Shown in pieces: positions 1-8,566 of a stretch of 64,000 nucleotides of DNA. Source of the DNA: Nitratireductor sp. B36 (lineage in GTDB: Bacteria > Pseudomonadota > Alphaproteobacteria > Rhizobiales > Rhizobiaceae). Position numbers and translations under genes: made by a program. The notes beneath the pieces were generated by a model. It ran no database searches and was not told where the DNA came from. It was given only the letters and a program-made list of their open reading frames with translations. Location of the stretch: contig NZ_JACKZY010000001.1 of the NCBI RefSeq assembly GCF_020833685.1, positions 62,001 to 126,000 of the forward strand, in the 5' to 3' direction. Every line of letters starts with the position of its first letter. The first letter of the stretch is position 1.

Positions 1-748
1 TGGACGCGTGGGGCGCTCCAAGGTGCGGGCCTATGCGCTCTTCACCCTGCCGCCGAACCGGACGCTTACATCGACTGCGGAGCGGCGGCTCAAGGTGCTC
101 CAGTCGCTCGACACGCTTGGCGCAGGCTTCCAGCTTGCAAGCCACGATCTCGACATTCGCGGCGCCGGCAACATTTTGGGCGAAGAACAGTCCGGTCATG
201 TCAAGGAAGTTGGCTACGAACTTTACCAGCAAATGCTGGAAGAAGCGGTTGCCGAACTGAAGGGATCGGACGAGGCGGTCGATACCGGCTGGTCGCCGCA
301 GATCACGGTCGGCACCGCCGTCATGATCCCCGAATCCTATGTTTCCGACCTGCAGTTGCGGCTCGGCCTCTATCGCCGCATCGCGGAACTGCAAACGCCG
401 GAAGAGATCGACGCCTTCGGCGCGGAGTTGATCGACCGTTTCGGGCCGCTTCCGCAGGAGGTGGAACACCTGTTGAAGATCGTTTTCATCAAGGCGCTTT
501 GCCGAAAGGCCAATGTGGAAAAGCTCGACGCCGGTCCCAAGGGCGCGGTGGTGCATTTCCGCAATCAGGAATTCCCCGAGCCCGTGGGGCTCGTGCGCTT
601 TATTGGCGAACAGGGTTCATTGGCAAAAATCCGGCCCGACCACAGCATCGTGTTCATTCGTGACTGGGCGACACCGGAAAAACGCCTCGCCGGCTCCGCC
701 GTCATCATGACGCAGCTTGTGCGGCTGGTCGAGAAAAAGGCGGCCTGA
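1..748 (+). CDS. mfd: Transcription-repair coupling factor Mfd, C-terminal part (5' end outside window)
   Basis: This is the last 248 or so codons of Mfd, the ATP-dependent translocase that removes RNA polymerase stalled at DNA lesions and recruits UvrA. The reading frame is open from base 2. It enters in the helicase motif VI region (RGRVGRSKVRAY) and continues through LDIRGAGNILGEEQSGH, both hallmarks of Mfd. It then passes into the C-terminal TRCF domain that normally masks the UvrA-binding surface. The stop is followed by an imperfect GC-rich hairpin shared with the convergent dsbA-like gene. The N-terminal UvrB-like and RNAP-interaction domains lie upstream of the window. Identity is very secure; only the start is missing. 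Confidence 0.97.
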   Translation, partial: GRVGRSKVRAYALFTLPPNRTLTSTAERRLKVLQSLDTLGAGFQLASHDLDIRGAGNILGEEQSGHVKEVGYELYQQMLEEAVAELKGSDEAVDTGWSPQITVGTAVMIPESYVSDLQLRLGLYRRIAELQTPEEIDAFGAELIDRFGPLPQEVEHLLKIVFIKALCRKANVEKLDAGPKGAVVHFRNQEFPEPVGLVRFIGEQGSLAKIRPDHSIVFIRDWATPEKRLAGSAVIMTQLVRLVEKKAA

Positions 749-776
749 ACACTCAAGCCGCCTTTGGCGGGGCTCT

Positions 777-1454
777 TTACGCCTGGTCCTGGTCAAGCGT
801 TCCTTCGGCCTTGGCTTGCGCCACCTGACGAATCGCGTCGGCAAGCGTGGCCGGCTCCTGAGCGCCGACCACCGCATAGCGGCCTTCAAGCAGAAAGCAG
901 GGCACACCCGTCACCCCCATTTGCTGTGCGGTGGCGATTTCCTGTTCCACCTCTGCCTTGTCGGCATCGGTTGCCAACAGTGTTTCGACCACGGCAGCAT
1001 CCATGCCCGCATCCCGTACAGCCTGAACGAGCACAGCGGAATTGCCGATATCCGCGCCTTCCTCGAAATAGAGCGCGAAAAGGCGTCCAACCAGCAGATC
1101 CTGTACACCCGGTTCGGCGGTTGCCGCCCAGCGGATCACCCGATGTGCGTTGAGCGTGTTCGGAGAGATATCAATGGCTTCGAAATTGAAATCGATCCCT
1201 TCCGCCGCACCGAGAGTGCTGATTTGCTCATGCATCTGGCGGATGCGTTCCGCATCGCCGAATTTTTCGGTCAGATAAGCTTTTCGGCTCTTGCCTTCGG
1301 GCGGAATGGTGGGGTCGAGCTGGAAAGGGCGCCAGCGTATATCGACCGCCAGGTCCGCAACGGTTTCAAGTGCTTTTTGCAGGCGCGCGCGCCCCACATA
1401 ACACCAGGGGCAGACAACGTCGGACACGACGTCGACAGTCACGGTAAGAGACAT
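777..1454 (-). CDS. DsbA-family oxidoreductase (FrnE/2-hydroxychromene isomerase-like)
   Basis: A 225-residue thioredoxin-fold protein of the DsbA superfamily, FrnE type. It has a CPWC active-site motif at residues 15-18, the long helical insert of DsbA, and a late TGVPCF segment carrying the cis-proline. There is no signal peptide, so a cytoplasmic thiol-disulfide role is likely, as for FrnE proteins linked to oxidative stress. It is convergent with mfd and lies 12 bases downstream of the peptide-binding protein gene on the same strand, so the two may be co-transcribed. The physiological substrate cannot be told from sequence. 2-Hydroxychromene-2-carboxylate isomerase is a related fold but usually has a Ser in place of the first Cys. 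Confidence 0.88.
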   Translation of the reverse strand: MSLTVTVDVVSDVVCPWCYVGRARLQKALETVADLAVDIRWRPFQLDPTIPPEGKSRKAYLTEKFGDAERIRQMHEQISTLGAAEGIDFNFEAIDISPNTLNAHRVIRWAATAEPGVQDLLVGRLFALYFEEGADIGNSAVLVQAVRDAGMDAAVVETLLATDADKAEVEQEIATAQQMGVTGVPCFLLEGRYAVVGAQEPATLADAIRQVAQAKAEGTLDQDQA

Positions 1455-1466
1455 ATGGTTCTGGCC

Positions 1467-3299
1467 TTAATCTGCGTCTGGCTTGTGCCACCAGGTCTGC
1501 AGCTTGTATCCGTAGAGGGGTGTTTTTTCCGGGTGAGCCAGATCGTTCCAGTAGGCCACCCATTCGTCGCTGTCGTGTTGCATCGGAACCACATAGGCCC
1601 CCGACATCAAAAGCCGGTCGAGCGCGCGCACGGCAGCAGCATAATCATCCATGTCGCGTGCGTTCAGCATCGCATCGATCATGGCATCGATTGCCGGATC
1701 GGCTGCGCCCGAGAGGTTGAAACTGCCTTCGGCTTCGGCTGCGGCAGATCCCCAGCGGTTGATCTGCTCGATGCCCGGCGAAAGAGAACCGGAAAAGCCC
1801 ACCGACGCGATGATGACGTCGAAGTCGTAGCGCTGTTTGCGCTGCTGCGCCTGTGAATCGTCCAGCAGGCGGATCGAAACACCGATACCGATCTTCCTCA
1901 GAGCGCGCTGGAAAACGGCAGCCAGTTTCTCGCCTTCCTCGGATGTGACAAGAATTTCGAAGGTGAGAGCCTCGCCCTCGGCATTCACCAGAGCGTTGCC
2001 TTCAAGACTGTATCCCGCCTCCTGCAGCATTTTTAGCGCTTCACGCATTTCGTTGCGTCCGATCGGAGCGCCGGCCATCTCTGCTTTCCCGTAGGTGCCG
2101 TCCATCACCTCTGGCGTCACCCGGTCGGCAAACGGCTCGAGAAGGGCGCGTTCGCGCTGATCCGCTGGTTTCCCAAGCGCGGAAAGGTGAGAGCCCTGCC
2201 AATAGCTCAGTGTGCGCTCATACTCGCCCCGCAACACATTGGTGTTGACCCAGCCGAAATCGTAGAGTTTGGACAGGGCACGGCGCACCTTGGGGTCGGA
2301 GAATTTTTCGCGCCGCGTGTTGAAGAAAAAGCCTGTGACGGCAGGCGGCACGCCATTGCTGAAGGTTTCGCTGACAACCTTACCCTCGCGCGCGGCAGGA
2401 AAATCAATGCCATGCTGGCGGCGGACGGGATCGGACTCCGCATAGACCGAGCAAATGCCCTTCTTGAACGCTTCGATCATCGAGTTTGCGTTCAGGAAAT
2501 ATTCGATCGTGACCTTGTCGAAATTGTCGAAACCGCGCTTGGAAGGGATGTTTTCGCCCCAATACTCCGTGTTGCGGGTGAAGACGATCCGGCGGCCGGG
2601 TTCGACTTCCGTAATGCGGTATGCGCCGCTGCCGATAACCGGTTTAAGCGTCGTCTGATCGAAGGTCTCGATGTCGAAGGCGTGTTCGGGAATGATCGGC
2701 GTCATCGCGATGATCAGAGGAAATTCGCGATCCGCCTTGTCGTTAAAGGTGAAGCGTACACTGTGATCGCCTGTTTTTTCGATCTTTTCGATCTTGGCCA
2801 TTCGGCTGGAATAGGGAGGCCGGCCCTTTTCCGTGTAGGCTTCATAAGTGAAGATGACATCCTCGGGCGTGACAGCCTCTCCGTCGGACCACTCGGCCTC
2901 CGGGTTCAGATGGAACTCTGCGTAGGTGCGTGCCTCGTCCATCTCGACGCTTTCGGCCAGGAGCCCATAGAGCGTGAAGGGTTCATCCGCGCTTCGCATC
3001 ATCAGCGGCTCGAACACCAGATTTCCGAAAATCGTGTCGATCACGCCCCGCGCTGTGGTGCGCATGCTTTTAAGGATGAAGGGATTCAGATTGTCGAACG
3101 ATCCGACAACGCAATAGGTGACGTCACCGCCTTTTGGCGCATCGGGATTGACGTAGGTGAAGTGTTTGAAATCCGCCGGCAGTTCCGGTGTTCCGTGCAT
3201 CGCGACGCCGTGCATCGGTTCAGCCTGGGCGAGGACGACACCGGATGCGATCAGGCTGGCAGAAATCGTGAAACGAAGGGTTTTGAGGGCTGCAAACAT
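1467..3299 (-). CDS. ABC transporter solute-binding protein, family 5 (YejA/oligopeptide-like)
   Basis: A 610-residue periplasmic binding protein of the SBP_bac_5 (OppA/DppA) family, closest in style to YejA, the receptor of the YejABEF peptide importer. The mature N-terminus contains the YejA-like phrase HFTYVNPDAPKGG. The start at 3299 was chosen because it gives a clean Sec signal peptide (about residues 1-26, ending in LAQA) and has an AAAGG ribosome-binding site. The frame is open further upstream, but that part has no protein-like character. No permease or ATPase genes accompany it, so the cognate transporter is either elsewhere or shared. Ligands are likely oligopeptides or peptide-like antibiotics, by family knowledge only. 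Confidence 0.88.
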   Translation of the reverse strand: MFAALKTLRFTISASLIASGVVLAQAEPMHGVAMHGTPELPADFKHFTYVNPDAPKGGDVTYCVVGSFDNLNPFILKSMRTTARGVIDTIFGNLVFEPLMMRSADEPFTLYGLLAESVEMDEARTYAEFHLNPEAEWSDGEAVTPEDVIFTYEAYTEKGRPPYSSRMAKIEKIEKTGDHSVRFTFNDKADREFPLIIAMTPIIPEHAFDIETFDQTTLKPVIGSGAYRITEVEPGRRIVFTRNTEYWGENIPSKRGFDNFDKVTIEYFLNANSMIEAFKKGICSVYAESDPVRRQHGIDFPAAREGKVVSETFSNGVPPAVTGFFFNTRREKFSDPKVRRALSKLYDFGWVNTNVLRGEYERTLSYWQGSHLSALGKPADQRERALLEPFADRVTPEVMDGTYGKAEMAGAPIGRNEMREALKMLQEAGYSLEGNALVNAEGEALTFEILVTSEEGEKLAAVFQRALRKIGIGVSIRLLDDSQAQQRKQRYDFDVIIASVGFSGSLSPGIEQINRWGSAAAEAEGSFNLSGAADPAIDAMIDAMLNARDMDDYAAAVRALDRLLMSGAYVVPMQHDSDEWVAYWNDLAHPEKTPLYGYKLQTWWHKPDAD

Positions 3300-3574
3300 C
3301 GACGCACCTTTGGCGGGGAACTCGAACGGACCCATGCGGATCCATGATTCGCCGGGGAGCGTAACACACCACGTGTGTTTTTCCGGGGCATCCGGCGGAT
3401 CGTGTGATGTTTGCCGCACCTTCTCACAAAGTCCAGCGAAATGCTTTGACGGGCTGGATTCGCGCCGCATGGCGGTGTAACACGCGGCCAAGGGTCATGC
3501 TGTCGCCGCATTTTAACAACAGGTGACGCATGGATCGATATTCTGGCGCTGTGCATTTAGAGGAACTGAGCCAT

Positions 3575-4201
3575 ATGAAAAGCCTGAACGCGAAAGCAAC
3601 CCGCACCCTGTTCGCCCTTGCCGGCGCCGCCTGCGTGGCCGCAAGCGGAGTTGGTGTCGCCGCCGCGCAACAGCAGCAGCCGCCGCAGGGCTGGTTCAAG
3701 GCCTGCACCAAACAGGAAGACGTGGACATCTGCAACGTGCAGAATGTTCTTGTCGCGGAAACCGGCCAGATGATCACCGGCGTCAGCCTGATCGAGGTGA
3801 AGGGCAAGGTGAACCGCAAGGTCTTCCAGATCACCGTGCCGACCGGCCGCATGGTGCCTCCCGGCATCGGCCTGCAGATCGATGGCGGACAGACCCAAAA
3901 GATCGACTATGCGATCTGCCTGCCAGATCGCTGCATCGCGGAAGCGCCGCTGACTGATCAGCTCGTCGCATCCTTCAAGCGCGGATCGGAATTGACGCTT
4001 ACCTCGGTCAACTTCCAGAACCAGCCGAACCCGATCAAGATGACGCTCTCCGGTTTCACCAATGCCTATGATGGTGACCCGCTGCCACAATCCGACATCG
4101 AGGACCGCCAGAAGAAGCTTCAGGACTTCGTGAACAAGAACAACGAAGAGTTCACCGAGAAACTGCGTGAAGCGCAGGAGAAGGCAAAGAAGGCGGAGTA
4201 G
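3575..4201 (+). CDS. Invasion-associated locus B (IalB) family periplasmic protein
   Basis: A 208-residue exported protein with a signal peptide ending near VAAAQ. It has an IalB-like core containing three or four cysteines (ACTKQ, DICNV, ICLPDRC), consistent with disulfides in the periplasm. The C-terminal 30 residues form a charged, probably helical tail rich in Lys/Glu. IalB was named for Bartonella entry into erythrocytes, but homologues are widespread in non-pathogenic rhizobia and their function is unclear. The start at 3575 is preferred over an upstream in-frame ATG because of the AGAGGAA ribosome-binding site and the immediate signal peptide. A strong terminator follows the stop. Confidence 0.87.
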   Translation: MKSLNAKATRTLFALAGAACVAASGVGVAAAQQQQPPQGWFKACTKQEDVDICNVQNVLVAETGQMITGVSLIEVKGKVNRKVFQITVPTGRMVPPGIGLQIDGGQTQKIDYAICLPDRCIAEAPLTDQLVASFKRGSELTLTSVNFQNQPNPIKMTLSGFTNAYDGDPLPQSDIEDRQKKLQDFVNKNNEEFTEKLREAQEKAKKAE

Positions 4202-4221
4202 CCTTTAAGACCTCGAAACAA

Positions 4222-4248
4222 GAACAGGGCCCGCGTGGCCCTGTTTTT
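4222..4248 (+). terminator. Rho-independent terminator after ialB-like gene
   Basis: Eight-base-pair perfect stem ACAGGGCC/GGCCCTGT with loop CGCGT, followed directly by a run of five T on the plus strand. It lies 21 bases after the ialB-like stop and just before the convergent hspQ end. Confidence 0.85.
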
Positions 4249-4269
4249 GCTTGAAGCGGAAATCCCCGG

Positions 4270-4602
4270 TCAATGATGCATTCGCTCGCGCGGCTCGTAA
4301 TGGCCGTCACCGGTTTCCACGAAAAACTCTGCCAATTGTGGGTGCCGAACCGGCACGCCGGATTCATCCGGCACCAGGTTCTGCTCTGAAACATAAGCCA
4401 CATACTCCGTCTCCTCGTTCTCGGCGAGAAGATGATAGAAGGGCTGATCCTTGCGCGGGCGCACTTCCTCGGGGATCGCCTGATACCAGGCTTCGGTGTT
4501 GTTGAATTCCGGGTCTACATCGAAAATCACGCCGCGGAAGTCGAACACCCGATGGCGGACGACCTGGCCAATGCGAAATTTTGCAGTTCCAATAGTTTGC
4601 AT
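4270..4602 (-). CDS. hspQ: Heat shock protein HspQ
   Basis: A 110-residue small protein with the HspQ/hemimethylated-DNA-binding (YccV-like) domain. It opens with KFRIGQVVRHR and contains the family-typical RGVIFDVDPEF and PFYHLLAEN segments. In E. coli HspQ binds hemimethylated oriC DNA and acts as a specificity enhancer of the Lon protease. Length and motifs agree with the family over the whole protein. It is a single-gene unit on the minus strand, with its own upstream region of about 160 bases before the divergent AEC transporter gene. Heat or sigma-32 control is expected from the family, but I did not identify a clear heat-shock promoter. Confidence 0.93.
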   Translation of the reverse strand: MQTIGTAKFRIGQVVRHRVFDFRGVIFDVDPEFNNTEAWYQAIPEEVRPRKDQPFYHLLAENEETEYVAYVSEQNLVPDESGVPVRHPQLAEFFVETGDGHYEPRERMHH

Positions 4603-4766
4603 AATTATACCTCTGACTTCCTATGTGGCGCAGCAGCCGTCACAATTCAATCCCGCAGGCTTGACGGGCAGGGCGCTCGCGGGCTAGCCGGCATGTGTGG
4701 GCGATCCGTTTGCGCACCGTTTTCAAGGGGCGTTGAAGCGGGCGGTGGCCCAAGCAGGGATGGGCC

Positions 4767-5729
4767 ATGACCAGTGTCGCAGGACTTGTTCTGCCGTTTT
4801 TCGGATTGATCTTCATCGGCTACGCCGTGGCCCGGCTGAAGCCGCATCCGGCTGATGCGCTTGGCTGGATGAACACCTTCGTCATATATGTGGCGCTCCC
4901 GGCGCTGTTTTTCCAGCTTCTGGCCAAAACACCTATCGAGCGCCTGACGGAGTGGGGCTATATTTTCGGCGCGGTTGCCTCCACCTACATCGTCTTCGGG
5001 ATCATGTTTGCTGGCTCACTTTTCATCAGCCGCAGTTCGATCGCCGAAAGCACCATCAAGGGGCTTGCCGCCAGCTATGGCAATATCGGCTATATGGGGC
5101 CCGGCCTGGCGCTTCTCGCCTTCGGCGAAGAGGCGGCGGTGCCTGTCGCGCTCATCTTCTGTTTCGAGAATATGATTCACTTCGCGGTGGCCCCGATGAT
5201 GATGGCGATCTCGGGTGGCAACGGTGAGAAACCTGGCCGACTAGCCCTCGACGTTATGCGCAAGATCGCGCTGCATCCCTTCATCGTCGCGACCGCGGCT
5301 GGCGTTGCTGCAGCGGCTCTTAATTTCGCACCGCCATTGCCCATCGAGCGCCTGCTCGCCTATCTTGCTTCAGCGGCGGCGCCATGCGCGCTGTTCGCCA
5401 TGGGGGTCAGCCTTGCTTTGCGACCGCTGAAGCGTGTGCCGCAAGAGGTGGGCGCCATCGTCGTCCTAAAGCTCATTCTCCACCCCGCAATCTGTTACGT
5501 GATGTTGAGCTGGATCGGCAATTTCTCTGAAAGCTGGGTGTTTTCGGCTGTGCTTTTGGCGTCGCTTCCCACGGCCACCAATGTCTTTGTGATCAGCCAG
5601 CAATACGGTGTTTGGATGGAGCGCGCTTCGGCAAGTGTGCTCATCACCACGCTCGTATCGGTGGGGACTGTGACCGCCTTGCTTTACGCGATCACGAACG
5701 GGATTCTGCCGCCGGACCTTTTCCCTTAA
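4767..5729 (+). CDS. AEC-family (auxin efflux carrier-like) transporter
   Basis: A 320-residue integral membrane protein with about ten predicted transmembrane helices in two halves. The opening (LPFFGLIFIGYAVARLK) and the N-ALPALFFQLL segment are characteristic of the AEC/BART superfamily, which moves small organic anions such as malate, malonate or auxin-like acids. The ATG at 4767 has a GGGATGG ribosome-binding site. The last 38 bases overlap convergently with the 3' end of the UbiH-family gene on the other strand. The substrate cannot be predicted. Confidence 0.88.
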   Translation: MTSVAGLVLPFFGLIFIGYAVARLKPHPADALGWMNTFVIYVALPALFFQLLAKTPIERLTEWGYIFGAVASTYIVFGIMFAGSLFISRSSIAESTIKGLAASYGNIGYMGPGLALLAFGEEAAVPVALIFCFENMIHFAVAPMMMAISGGNGEKPGRLALDVMRKIALHPFIVATAAGVAAAALNFAPPLPIERLLAYLASAAAPCALFAMGVSLALRPLKRVPQEVGAIVVLKLILHPAICYVMLSWIGNFSESWVFSAVLLASLPTATNVFVISQQYGVWMERASASVLITTLVSVGTVTALLYAITNGILPPDLFP

Positions 5730-6912
5730 ACGGAAGAAGCGCGGAAAACCCGCTGCCGGGCCGCATGCCTTCACGCATGAAGAGGGCGCGCAGTGGGGGA
5801 ATGCTTCCAATGATGGAAAGTCCAGCACTGCGCGCCACCTGTGCGGGCAGGAATCCCGAAAGGAGCGAGGCGTTCAGCAGATTGACTGAATTGCTGCGGG
5901 CGAGCACATCCGGGCGCCGCGCAGCATGATAGCGGCTCATCGCGACCGTGGTTCCGGGATCATCGGGAAAGGCGTTGGCCACAGAAACGAGATCCTCCAC
6001 GTCTCTGATACCCAGATTGAGGCCCTGTGCGGAAATGGGAGGGAAGACATGCGCGGCTTCGCCCACAAGCGCCACGCGGTTCTGTCCGAATCGCGACGGC
6101 ATGAGTGTGCTGAGCGGGTAGATCTGACGTCCGGGCTCCACGGTGACGCGGCCCAGCATGGAGGAAAACTGCTCCTCGATCCGTAGAGAAAGTTCCTCGT
6201 CACCGAGGCTGTTCATCCGCTCGGCATCTTCAGGGTGAAGTACCCAGACAAGGCTGGAACGCATTCCGGGGAGAGGGACCTGCGTGCAGGGGCCGCTCTG
6301 GGTGTGAAGCTCCGTAGACACAAAGCCATGGTCACGGGCGTGGCTGAAATTCAGCACGAGCGCTGCCTGGGGCAGGGCGCGTGTTTTTGCCGAAATCCCG
6401 GCGGCCTCCCGCGCCGGCGAGTTACGCCCGTCGGCGGCAACCGCCAGCTTTGCTGTAATCTCCACACCGTTTTCGAGCGTGGCTGTCACGTGGTCGCTTT
6501 CACAGGCCCATGTTTCGACAAGACTTTCGTGCCATTCAATCAGCGGCGAAGATTCCGCTACCTTGGCCAGCTCTTCCGTCAGGCGCGCATTGGGGATGTT
6601 CAAGCCGAAATAGTCTTCGCCGATCTCTCCGGCATGGAATGTCACCGTGGGACTGCGCACCAGACGCCCTGTCGCATCCACGAGACGCATCGCGCGCAAC
6701 GGCGCGGTTTCCGGCGTCAGCGTATCAAGCACGCCGAGCGGCGCGATTGTATCAAGCGACGGGCGCATGAGTGCCACGGTCCGGCGATCGCGTCCCTGCG
6801 GAAGCGGACCCGCCAATGTCACCGCGTGGCCGTGATGTGCGAGCATCAGCGCAGCGATTAGGCCGGCTGGGCCTGTCCCAGCTACGACAATTTTGCGGTC
6901 ACGATCGCCCAC
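5692..6912 (-). CDS. UbiH/UbiF/VisC-family FAD-dependent monooxygenase
   Basis: About 406 residues. The N-terminal Rossmann motif GTGPAGLIAA binds FAD, and the second FAD motif is near VALVGEAAHVFPP followed by GLNLGIRDVEDL, the family signature of ubiquinone-biosynthesis hydroxylases. I place the start at a GTG (6912), directly after a GGATGGAAAG stretch and eight residues before the FAD motif. The upstream in-frame ATG at 7026 would add 38 charged residues unlike the family. It could be a ring hydroxylase of ubiquinone synthesis (UbiL/UbiM/UbiH type), but which carbon it acts on is not resolvable here. The 3' end overlaps the AEC transporter gene by 38 bases tail to tail. Confidence 0.83.
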   Translation of the reverse strand: MGDRDRKIVVAGTGPAGLIAALMLAHHGHAVTLAGPLPQGRDRRTVALMRPSLDTIAPLGVLDTLTPETAPLRAMRLVDATGRLVRSPTVTFHAGEIGEDYFGLNIPNARLTEELAKVAESSPLIEWHESLVETWACESDHVTATLENGVEITAKLAVAADGRNSPAREAAGISAKTRALPQAALVLNFSHARDHGFVSTELHTQSGPCTQVPLPGMRSSLVWVLHPEDAERMNSLGDEELSLRIEEQFSSMLGRVTVEPGRQIYPLSTLMPSRFGQNRVALVGEAAHVFPPISAQGLNLGIRDVEDLVSVANAFPDDPGTTVAMSRYHAARRPDVLARSNSVNLLNASLLSGFLPAQVARSAGLSIIGSIPPLRALFMREGMRPGSGFSALLPFKGKGPAAESRS

Positions 6913-7035
6913 GGCTTTCCATCCATTTCTGTTTCTGTCTTGATCGACAGGACCGTCCCTGTCTTTCTCATGATGGGGCGGGTCGGCGCAAGCTTCAACG
7001 CGGCGAAAGACCCCAGTGAGTTTCATGAGGGCGAT

Positions 7036-7926
7036 GTGAGCACCGAATATGACGACCTGACCGCTTTGACCGGCTCCCGTCGCACCGTGTACCGAACCGC
7101 GCGACAGGCCTATCCCCTCTCCCTTGGTGCGCTTCTTCTGGCCATTGCCATGTCATGGCTTTTTCTTGCGCTGATGGGGGTGAGAACTGCGGTGGTTGCC
7201 CCGGGTTCAGCAGGACCTGGCGCGATGTGGCTTCGGCTTTCTCCAGATATTGCAATGCCATCGTCCTTCGAGGCTTTTTGGGCTCTTTGCCTTGCGCCAG
7301 TCCGTGCCGGCAGCGACTGGACCGCTTTCATCTTCCTGGCGTTGATGTGGTTCCTGATGGCGCTGGCGATGATGCTGCCGTCGGCCGGACCGTTGCTACG
7401 AACCTATTGCGAAATTGCCGACACCGCCGCCCGCAAGGGTGAGCGTGCCGTGCATCCCGCATTACTCGCAGCCGGCTATCTCTCCGTGTGGCTTGCCGCC
7501 TCACTCGGTTTCGCCGGAACAGCGCTTGTCGTTTCCACGCTATCGCCCGGTGGAACACTCTTTGCTCCATGGACCGGGTTCGCGGGAGCGGCTGTGCTTG
7601 CGGTGGCCGGACTTTACCAGTTTTCTGGCCTCAAGGAGGCCTGTCTCGTCAAATGCCGCAACCCATTCGCCACACTGTTCGGACGCTGGAGCACACGGCC
7701 TTTATCAATCTACCGCCTGGGGATTGAGCAGGGTGTGTGGTGCCTTGGCTGCTGCTGGGCATTGATGCTCGTCATGTTCGCCGTCGGCATCATGAATGTG
7801 TTCTGGATGGCGCTTCTGGGCGTCTTCACCATGGTGGAAAAAACTGGTCATAGTCGCGTTTTCACACGCATTTCAGGCGCGCTTCTGCTTGTGTGGGCAC
7901 TCGCGCTTCTTGTAATCTCACTTTAG
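7036..7926 (+). CDS. DUF2182 family integral membrane protein
   Basis: A hydrophobic protein (about 296 residues from a GTG at 7036) with six or so membrane segments. It resembles DUF2182, often described as a predicted metal-binding membrane protein. It contains a Met-rich stretch (WFLMALAMMLPSAGPLLR) and the segment QFSGLKEACLVKCRNP, which is strongly family-like and carries two cysteines. The frame extends upstream to an ATG at 6940, but that part runs antisense to the start of the flavoprotein gene and is not membrane-like. The start is therefore uncertain. Its partner is the DUF1326 gene 16 bases downstream; these families commonly sit together. Function is unknown; metal handling is an inference from Met/Cys content. 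Confidence 0.8.
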   Translation: MSTEYDDLTALTGSRRTVYRTARQAYPLSLGALLLAIAMSWLFLALMGVRTAVVAPGSAGPGAMWLRLSPDIAMPSSFEAFWALCLAPVRAGSDWTAFIFLALMWFLMALAMMLPSAGPLLRTYCEIADTAARKGERAVHPALLAAGYLSVWLAASLGFAGTALVVSTLSPGGTLFAPWTGFAGAAVLAVAGLYQFSGLKEACLVKCRNPFATLFGRWSTRPLSIYRLGIEQGVWCLGCCWALMLVMFAVGIMNVFWMALLGVFTMVEKTGHSRVFTRISGALLLVWALALLVISL

Positions 7927-7942
7927 AAGAGGGGCAGACGCC

Positions 7943-8557
7943 ATGGGAAAGAAAGACTGGGCGCTGAAAGGCGAGCTGGTGCTGTCGTGCAATTGCACCG
8001 TGTTCTGCCCCTGCGTGCTTTCGCTGGGCAATCACCCTCCCACGGAAGGGTACTGCCAGACCTGGGCCGGTTTCCGGATCGATCAGGGGCATTACGGTGA
8101 AACGGACCTATCCGGCATCAATCTCGGTCTGGTGATGGAAATTCCCGGCTATATGAGCCGCGGCAACTGGACCGCCGGCATCTTTCTGGACGAACGAGCC
8201 TCGATCTATGCGGAAAAGGCGATTGGCAAGATCTTTTCCGGCAAGGCGGGCGGAACGACAGGTCTCCTTTCCATTCTCGTCGGCCAGTTTCTGGGCATTC
8301 AGCGCGCCCCGGTTCACTATGAAACCGATGGAAAGACGCGCATCTTCCAGGTTCCGAAAATCATCGACGGGGCCATCACGCCCATTGCCGGCAAGGATGC
8401 CGATAGCGACACGGTGATCACCAATTCCCAATACTGGATCGCTCCGGAAATCACGGTAGCGCGCTCTGAAAAAAGCCGTATGCGTGCCTTTGGCCGCAAT
8501 TGGAACTTTGCCGGACGTTCGGCGGAAATATGCCCGCTCGATTGGCGCGGACCTTAG
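7943..8557 (+). CDS. DUF1326 family protein with CxCxxxCxC motif
   Basis: A 204-residue soluble protein of DUF1326. Near the N-terminus it has cysteines at 16, 18, 22 and 24 (SCNCTVFCPC) and another at 38, a tight thiol cluster that suggests metal binding or redox chemistry. The rest contains the family-like GNWTAGIFLDE and FSGKAGG segments. It lies directly downstream of the DUF2182 membrane protein with a 16-base gap and 9 bases upstream of pcs, so all three may be one transcript. No experimental role is known to me for this pair; copper or other soft-metal binding is a guess from the motif. Confidence 0.85.
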   Translation: MGKKDWALKGELVLSCNCTVFCPCVLSLGNHPPTEGYCQTWAGFRIDQGHYGETDLSGINLGLVMEIPGYMSRGNWTAGIFLDERASIYAEKAIGKIFSGKAGGTTGLLSILVGQFLGIQRAPVHYETDGKTRIFQVPKIIDGAITPIAGKDADSDTVITNSQYWIAPEITVARSEKSRMRAFGRNWNFAGRSAEICPLDWRGP

Positions 8558-8566
8558 GCAAAAAGC

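Noticed and set aside
748-780. GC-rich hairpin between mfd and the dsbA-like gene as a terminator
   Set aside because: The inverted repeat (GCCGCC-TTT-GGCGGGGC) has a bulge and only a short T run; not strong enough to annotate.
2187-3347. 386-codon plus-strand open frame, and similar ones at 717-1856, 38271-39344 and 51794-52951
   Set aside because: All run opposite to well-supported genes (peptide-binding protein, DsbA-like, TetR/dapA-like region, hflX) and show no family motifs.
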